Source: Xestospongia bergquistia
Taxonomy: Eukaryota > Porifera > Demospongiae > Haplosclerida > Petrosiidae
Length of the DNA stretch: 64,000 nucleotides
NCBI GenBank assembly: GCA_963965975.1
Contig: OZ014417.1
Span: 3,825,821 to 3,889,820 of the forward strand
Direction: 5' to 3'
The notes below the pieces were generated by a model. The model did not search any database, was not told the DNA's origin, and saw nothing but the letters and a program-made list of their open reading frames with translations. Below are positions 57,670-64,000 of this stretch, piece by piece. The stretch's first letter is position 1; every line of letters starts with the position of its first letter. Made by a program: the position numbers and the translations under genes.

Positions 57670-58263
57670 GGGTTATCTTGTATGAATTGTAATTGGTAGT
57701 ATTTTCATTGTTCCTCTAATGTTTGTTACTATTCCAATATAGAACACAATAGTTAAGATTGTTGAAAACTGGTTTGATGCTTGTAATGAATCATTATGTT
57801 GTATTAGTTGCTGCACATATATATGTAAATGTTGTATCTGTTGCTGTTTAGGTATAATTGACTTTTGCATTCATTGGAGTAAAAGTAATTATGAAGATTG
57901 TAAAACAAATGTAAATGGCAGCCATTTTGCACGCATTGTGTGTGGTTTATATTACTTGTTTATGACTTAGCATTTTGGGGGATTATTCATTGTCATATTA
58001 CTTTTGCTTTAATGATTCCTTATTTGCAATGGCCCAATTAACTTAGAAATAAAGCATTTCAGCTGGTAATGTCCTATGTATTAACCATTGTTACAGTTTC
58101 AGGAATTTTTGCATGGCTTAATACTGATTTAGTAATACACCCTCAGAATAATGAAGAGAATCAAAATGAACACCAGCAGGACAATGAATATGATCAAGAT
58201 GAATGCCTATGGGACAATGATTATGATCAAAAAACACTAGTGGGACAATTAAGACAACATTAA
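57670..58263 (+). pseudogene. Cysteine-rich membrane-protein remnant
   Basis: One frame reads a hydrophobic segment (VIGSIFIVPLMFVTIPI), a TAG at 57738, NTIVKIVENWFDACNESLCC, then a dense cysteine run (ICKCCICCCL) and HFARIVCGLYYLFM before a stop. A second hydrophobic frame follows, and from 58069 there is an open frame MSYVLTIVTVSGIFAWL with an acidic Asn/Asp/Gln-rich tail containing two copies of a YDQ-type unit. The alternation of membrane helices with a cytosolic Cys cluster suggests a multi-pass membrane protein broken by stops. No family is recognised. Confidence 0.35.
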
Positions 58264-58894
58264 ATTAGTGTATTGCTTTTCTGCATGACTACACTATGAA
58301 CTTTTACACTTGTTTAATTTGTAAACAGCTTTTTTAGTTAAGCAAAACTTGTAAATGCATTGCTACAATAACATGATTAATTTTGTCTATATTTTTAAAT
58401 TCAAATTTGAATACAAAAAATAGTAGTCATAATCCTGGGTTATGATTTTGCTTGTGCAATGCAAAACTTTTTGTGGTCAGTTTAGTTGTAGATTATTTCA
58501 ACTAATGAAACTATTCTGTCATTGGCTTTACTGTATTCTCTCCAACTTACTTTGACACCTCATTCATGAAGTGTTAACAAGTTTTAAAGGGACCATTCAA
58601 TAAGTCTCGAAACCACACTTATAATTAAAGCATACAAAAAACTTAAGTATTAGTTCTTTAGGAAAGTAAAGAATCATTTATATCATATTCACATAATATA
58701 TAGTGAATACCTAAGCAGACGAATAGATTTTTAAAAACAAGCACATAAAAACATAAAATACAGGGATATGGTCTAGATCTATAACATGTCATTTACATTT
58801 GACATTTACTTCAATGTGTAATAATCCTCATTATTTATATGGTATAAATTAAACATATAATAGAATGTATATGACATAAATATCTCACTTTTTT
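58264..58894. other. No gene seen
   Basis: AT-rich spacer before repeat copy 2. Confidence 0.35.
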
Positions 58895-59275
58895 CTTTGG
58901 AAATTGCTAAAAGAACCTCATTTTTTTCTCTAATTTAAGGTCATTATGAAATTATATAGATCTCAAAAGGTTCTGTGAATGAAACATGGCTTTCAAGTTT
59001 AGATTGCTACACGTTATAATAGACTTCACATGTTAATATAGAATTTTGTCAGTAAACATTAGATAAATAATTAATAAACATTCCAGGAGCTACCTGTATT
59101 AAACTATATCATAGATTATCCTATCTATTGAAGAAGTAACATATTTGTCATACTTATATTTGTTCCTTTTGTCATTTACTTGTTCCTTAAAATAATCAAT
59201 CAGTTCTAATAATGAGCAGTAGAATTTATATTACAGACAATCTCACTAATAGAATTACAGTTATAGCAAACTAAG
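58895..59275. repeat. Dispersed repeat, copy 2
   Basis: Direct-orientation match to 54560-54866, with an extra ~90 bp insertion (about 59115-59230) relative to copy 1. Confidence 0.8.
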
Positions 59276-59573
59276 CGAGACCCACCTCACACATCTTTAA
59301 CTCTGTCTGTCATCATTAAAAGTTATAAATAATTCTGATGTAGATATTTCCTGTCAAAGAAGGATATAAATAAAAAGATGCTCGTAATAGAATACAGCAG
59401 AGTTTTCTGATATATTGGTATCTAATAAATCATAAATTAGAGTACCTTGATTACTGGCAAAGGTGTGGTTCTGGGTTGGACCCTTGTCATAATTTACTAT
59501 AATTATAAGATTTAAATGAAACAGATAATGAATTAATGATTAGACAAAAAGGTTAGTTGTGATACCAAAAGAT

Positions 59574-59836
59574 TGACTGACCGGATTTACAATAAGGGAC
59601 CACTTCTGTCAAAACATTTATCACATGATTTGTGAAAAGAAACCACTGTTAAAACACCTCCACATAAGTTTGTATATGTACAGTCACTATATATATATAT
59701 ATATATATACACAACTATTCATAATAACTATATATACAAAACTGTATTTGAGGTTTTTTAACAGTGGTTCCTTTTCACAAATCATGTGATGAATGTTTTT
59801 AAAGAAGTGACCCCTTATTACAAATGAAGTCACATA
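59574..59836. mobile_element. MITE, family copy 2
   Basis: Same family as 43824-44080: ggatttacaataagggacca, gttaaaacacctc and, inverted, ttacaaatgaagtcacata. An (AT)n run sits in the centre. It lies in the PAE gene 36 bp before an exon. Confidence 0.85.
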
Positions 59837-60915
59837 TAAGTGACACACTTCAACACATTACTTATAAGTAGGTTCAGAAACTGGTATAGTAAATGGATTA
59901 TTCATTTGGAAGGTAGAGGATGGTGTTATGATGAAGGAGCTTGTTTAGATCAAAGTAAATCCAGTCTTTAGTCATCAAACTTCTCGACAACTACTGCTGT
60001 GTTCTCTGGTTTTCTTTCTGACAGTCAAGACATTAATCCTGACTTTTACATTTGGAATCTAGCTTTTATTAACTATTGTGATGGAGCATCATTTACTGGC
60101 AATGTGTAAGTTATAATATAACATCAATGATTGTATATGCATGTATTATCCTATAGTGACCATCCAGTTGATGTAGAAGGAACTCCAATCTATTTTAGAG
60201 GCTTAAAATACTTTAATCAATAGTGGGTGCACTAATGACAGCTGGAAAGGACAAATCTGAGGACATGATTCTAACTGGTTGTTCAGGTTGTAACGTATAG
60301 TTGAGTTTGTCATAACAGTTATCACACAGTAGCAACACCATTCTTTTTTAATAAATTTTATTATAATGTTTATAACATATATTAACTAGTACTTTATACT
60401 GTCAATTCCAAAATACTATAACAATTGTAATAAAAGTAGTTATTATTATTACAGCTGGTGAATTAGCCACTTATTTTCATATTGATTATGTCCAAGATAT
60501 TCTTCCATCATCCACTAAGTATAAAACTATGTATGGCTGATGCTGGGTAAGTCATCTGTATATAAATAAATGCTATGTTTTAGTATAAATGTATGATTTT
60601 TGTTATTTGATAGATATATTATCGATGTTATAAACATTACTGGCTAAATGTACTTTGTCAGTATGGTTAGTACCAGCTGTTTTTCTGACTATATGGTGAT
60701 ATAAATAGTATGTATTTTTATAATAGATTAGTTCTTTTAAGCAAGTGCTGGTCATCAGGTGTATACATGTCTACAAAATACATCTATTATTTAAAAACAT
60801 AAATTGTTATGACTACTAATCACTACATGATTTGTCAAATGGTATATTAATTATAAAAACTGAATTGTATCCCATCATGTATTATTGTAGCTTAACTATA
60901 TATATATATATATAT

Positions 60916-61357
60916 CAGGGTTGGGTCAATTATACAAGTATAATTACGACTATGATTACACAGTGATTACACAAGGTGATTACAATTACGATTATAAGGA
61001 AAAAAGCATGGTTACGATTATGATTACGATTATGGATTATAGTCTAGCAGTGACAGTATATATAGGCTTTTTACATTCAGCTGCAAATATGCAAGGTGTA
61101 ATCAATGTAATCACATGTCCTTTCATGCATCATTTCTACATCAACAGATGCTAACACAGATAACACTTTTTTGCACTTGTTTCATGTACTACTTGCAAAG
61201 GCTACCGTAATCACTGTAATCACTTGTGATTACAGCAATTACTTTGTCTGATTATAATTATGATTACTGATTACACTGTTTCTGGAAAGTTGATTACGAT
61301 ACGATTACAGCAAAAAATGTAATTGATTACAATCGATTACAATTGTAATCAGCCCTG
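60916..61357. mobile_element. hAT-like non-autonomous element rich in GATTAC words
   Basis: Termini CAGGGTTGGGTCAATTA and the complement of TAATCAGCCCTG form imperfect terminal inverted repeats starting CAGGG. The flanks (tatatatat and acatatat) could be an 8-bp target duplication. The interior is packed with gattac/gtaatc words in both orientations, giving many small foldbacks. The plus open frame at 60921-61154 is only this low-complexity sequence. It sits in an intron of the PAE gene. Confidence 0.65.
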
Positions 61358-61819
61358 ACATATATTGGTTGAACAACTAATACATTTATAATTATGGTGA
61401 TATATGTATGCATGCATGCTAGGAACTATATATAATATAAAAAAATTGTGCCAATTGACTACCAATGTAATGTGCTTATACCCACTACGTTAGTAATAAG
61501 TAGGCACCATATACATGTGATGACTTTATATAAAGTGGTCCATGATTGTTCTGGTCTACATGTATATTTATACTCTGCATATCCCAAACATGACACCAAT
61601 TAATGGACATTGTCCAATGTAACCACATCTTTCAATTCTGTAATCAATCTTCTTATGTTCTATAGAGATAACTCTCTTCTTAGAAAGATCATAATTTAGA
61701 TGAAACTTTCATCCTTCTCAAACTGTAGTCAACAGTAACATTACCACATAAAGGCAATCATTTACAATCAAAACATTGTTATAATAATAATATCAAAATG
61801 TTTCCTATTTGTTTTTCAG
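61358..61819. other. Intron sequence of the PAE-like gene
   Basis: No further exon or element recognised. Confidence 0.4.
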
Positions 61820-62316
61820 TGTTTAAATGCAGAACAGTACTAGTGGAGTCAATCAGAAATGTATCATGGCTAACAGGAATGAAGTTTGGAAGTGTATTAT
61901 GGCTCAGGTACTTTACTGTTGAAGGAATATTGGTACAACACTTTCCTTTCTTCCATTAGTATACTTATCCTTACATTTCCAGTCCAATATTTGTACTAAA
62001 TTCTCAATATGACACATGGCAACTTCATAACACTTTCCAACTAAAATGCACACCACCTAATTGTACTCCTGAGGAAATGGAAAAAGTTGAACAATTCTTT
62101 CATGTAAATTTAACAACAATTAATCATGCTTTGTGTTGACAATTATATAGGATTTTCAAAAAGCTGCTTATCGTATCATTACATTTGAGAGTAATGGTGC
62201 TTTGCTTTTCTAGACTCTTGTTTGACTCACTGTCATTCTATGAGTGACAAATCTTGGAATTCAATATAAGTAGAAGGTCCATGTGCCAGTAAGACTTTTA
62301 GTAACTGGTACTTAAG

Positions 62317-63290
62317 TAAAGGACATCCTATGGCCTTCTCTAACATTGGCTTTAGTCCTGCTTATTCATCCCTCTCCCTTGCCCTAAGGGACTAATGAAC
62401 AGTAAAGGACATCTTTTGGACTCCTTTAACACTGCCTTTAGTCCTGCTTGACCATTCCTTCCCCTTGTCCCTAATGTACTAATGGACATTAAGTGAAGGA
62501 AATCCTATGGCCTCCTTCAACGTTGCCTTTAGTCCTGCTTGTCCATCCTTTCCCTTTGTCCATAAGGGACTAATGGACAGTAAAGGACATCTTTTGGACT
62601 CCTTTAAAATTTCCTTTACTCCTGCTTGTCTATCCCTTCCCCTTGTCCCTAAGGGACTAATGCACAGTAAGTAAAGGACATCCTATGGCCTCCTTCAACA
62701 TTGCCTTTAGTCCTGCTTGTCCATCCTTTCCCTTTGTCCATAAGGGACTAATGGACCGTAAAGGACATCCTTTGACTCCTTTAACACTGCCTTTAGTCCT
62801 GCTTGTCCATCCCTTCTCTTTGTCCATAAGGGACTAATGAACAGTAAAGGACATCTTTTGGACTCCTTTAACACTGCCTTTAGTCCTGCTTGACCATCCC
62901 TTCCTCTTGTCCCTAAGGGATTAAAGGACATCCTATGGCCTCCTTTAACATTACCTTTAGTCCTGCTTGACCATCCCTTCCTTTTGTCCCTAAAGGACTA
63001 ACGGACAGTATGTAAAGGACATCCTATGGCCTTCTTTAACATTGCCTTTAGTCCTGCTTGTCCATCCCTTCCCCTTGTCCCTAAGGGACTAATGGATAGC
63101 ATGTAAAAGACATCCTATGGCCTCCTTTAACATTGCCTTTAGTCCTGTTTGTCCATCCCTTCCCCTTGTCCCTAAGGGACTAATAGACAGTAAGTAAAGG
63201 ACTCCTATGGCCTCTTTTAACATTGCCTTTAGTCCTGCTTGTCCATGCCTTCCCTTTGTCCCCAAGAGACAAAAGTTTGTCCAGTGAAAT
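62317..63290. repeat. Dimeric ~90 bp satellite array
   Basis: About eleven units starting ggacatc lie at 62321, 62407, 62499, 62585, 62676, 62763, 62849, 62927, 63017, 63108 and 63199, spaced 78-92 bp. Two variants occur: A with ctatggcctcc and B with cttttggactcc. They alternate ABAB at the left and become AAAA at the right. The shared core includes cctttagtcctgcttgtcca and ccctaagggactaatgga. The minus frame at 62707-62931 is the array read in one frame, not a gene. A decayed unit continues to about 63360. Confidence 0.95.
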
Positions 63291-63519
63291 ACCTAAATAT
63301 TTTCCTCTGTCCTGCTTGCCTTTGTCCTAAGCAACTAATGAACAACAAGTACATCCTATGAACTATCATAAAGTCTATATTTTGTACCATCTATTAAGAC
63401 CACTTTTACAATGAGTCTGTATGTATATATTATCATATTTTTATGTGACTTCATTTGTTACAATAGAGTATATACATTGGAAAAAAATCATTTTGTCCAA
63501 TTTCATATCACATAAAAGC
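63291..63519. other. Decayed satellite edge and spacer
   Basis: Includes a weak satellite unit to about 63360, then AT-rich sequence. Confidence 0.4.
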
Positions 63520-63990
63520 AGCGTGAAGCAATTTCTTTTCCTCACGTATGGTCATACAAATTCAGCAAAAAGAACATAATGTGTGCTCACTCATCTTTTG
63601 TGATATGTGCTTATATTTTGAGAGCCACAGGAACACCTGTTCACAAACGTCTGTATCAACCTGATGTCATAGAGATCAAAGAAAAGTCGAAGGGTATTAC
63701 TTTGGTATAACGGTGTTCCAATTAGGCAGAGTCTTACCTTCTGTAATTGTAGAAAATTATGGGGTTCACAACTGTGTTTACACCACTTATCAGTGTGACC
63801 CCTCATTTGCATCTTATCAACTACAATTTTTATTGATGCTACTTGTTTTGTTTGTTCTGTAAGACCTACTCTTTTTTGCTCTCAGCAAACCTCTTCTGAT
63901 GGCAAGCATTGTCATAACAAATGAATTCTATTGAATGACACAAGCAAAATTTGATTGAATAAGGATAACTCAAGTGGCCATTAGTTACAT
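63520..63990 (-). pseudogene. KDZ-like transposase C-terminal remnant
   Basis: The minus strand from about 63925 reads ICYDNACHQKRFAE, then stops, then VDKMQMRGHTDKWCKHSCEP and HNFLQLQK up to a donor gtaagac at 63737. The next exon begins after gacatcag at 63660 with VDTDVCEQVFLWLSKYKH, in phase 0. The order Y-D-A-C-H, D-K-M-H-x-x-G-H, W-C, then V-D-T-E-V-C-E-Q is that of the KDZ group of DDE transposases. Internal stops show decay. The gene continues beyond the right edge of the window. Confidence 0.65.
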
Positions 63991-64000
63991 ACCAATAGAT

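Larger units (their letters stand above)
59872..62320 (+). pseudogene. Pectinacetylesterase (Notum-like) gene, main body
   Basis: Exon pieces: 59872-60103 (KWIIHLEGRGWCYDEGACLD, NPDFYIWNLAFINYCDGASF), 60157-60286 (TPIYFRGLKYF, ILTGCS), 60455-60546 (AGELATYFHIDYVQDILPSS), 60614-60660 (YIIDVINITG), 61820-61907 (VWKCIMAQ), 61983-62103 (PIFVLNSQYDTWQL) and 62151-62320 (DSCLTHCHSMSDKSW, ASKTFSNWY). The family's catalytic triad is visible: Ser in GCSAG, Asp in QYDTW and His in CLTHC. These enzymes are secreted carboxylesterases; in animals Notum deacylates Wnt. A TAG at about 59969, a two-base shift near 60215, a four-base insertion near 60530, another shift near 62212 and a TAA at 62271 make it a pseudogene. 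The 5' exon is at 54109. Confidence 0.8.

Noticed and set aside
60921-61154. Plus-strand open frame rich in Tyr, Asp and Asn
   Set aside because: It is the GATTAC-word interior of a hAT-like element, so the composition reflects the repeat.
62707-62931. Open frame on the minus strand in the satellite
   Set aside because: It is simply the tandem unit read in one open frame and has no splice or start context.
63738-63850. Minus-strand frame reading like a rhodopsin-type TM7 with an NPxxY-like motif (NTVVNPIIFYNY)
   Set aside because: The neighbouring frame gives a far better and longer match to KDZ transposase with correct splicing to the next exon, and the TM7-like frame has a stop just before it.

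Overview
The window looks like nuclear DNA of an invertebrate animal, most likely a demosponge such as Amphimedon. This rests on the very AT-rich base composition, very short introns (about 43 to 160 bp) with canonical GT-AG ends, a cAMP-receptor/secretin-like GPCR, a receptor-tyrosine-kinase tail, and a dense mix of metazoan transposons. The species call is inference; no ribosomal or mitochondrial marker is present. Very little of the window is intact coding sequence. Most recognisable proteins are transposases or decayed host genes that surface only when exons are read across splice sites and frameshifts. I recognised no tRNA, rRNA or CRISPR array.

Layout. 0-15.8 kb: a palindromic MITE, a possible first exon of an acidic protein (minus), a decayed LINE (plus, 2.2-4.8 kb), coding remnants with an OTU-protease-like signature (minus, 5.3-5.95 kb), a (TC)n tract, a 0.96 kb long-terminal-inverted-repeat element with a nested palindrome (10.8-11.76 kb), and four phase-consistent exons of a tyrosine-kinase C-terminus (minus, 12.1-12.9 kb) with no kinase core nearby. 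15.9-20.3 kb: a nearly complete but broken Ty3/gypsy retrotransposon (minus) with LTRs, PBS and polypurine tract.

22.9-28.7 kb: two convergent Tigger/pogo-type DDE genes. The plus copy is decayed. The minus copy has an open transposase exon with a DD35D triad, then five tandemly duplicated, symmetric, in-frame 87-90 nt exons spaced 242-248 bp apart, then a final exon encoding a complete C4HC3 PHD finger. This tandem-exon gene is the most unusual structure in the window.

30.4-33.1 kb: a second, heavily deleted gypsy element (plus). 35.3-37 kb: a broken DDE transposase (minus). 37.7-41.9 kb: two related, decayed host-like genes, one with ankyrin-like pieces and one with a PR/SET end and a C2H2 finger (PRDM-like), the latter invaded by a LINE fragment. 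42.4-43.4 kb: another LINE fragment. 43.8-44.6 kb: two MITEs. 45.2-47.9 kb: a full-length seven-TM receptor gene and a truncated tandem copy whose 5' half has been replaced by an antisense pectinacetylesterase (PAE/Notum-like) exon. 48.3-52.9 kb: two MULE-type transposase remnants and a 0.6 kb duplication.

54.1-62.3 kb: a decayed PAE-like gene (plus). Its first recognised exon is cut by a MITE and separated from the rest by 5.6 kb holding an intron-rich IS3/retroviral-integrase-like transposase, an orphan two-exon gene end, a cysteine-rich membrane-protein remnant and repeats. A hAT-like GATTAC-rich element lies inside the gene, a dimeric ~90 bp satellite starts at its last exon (62.3-63.3 kb), and the window ends in a KDZ-like transposase remnant (minus).
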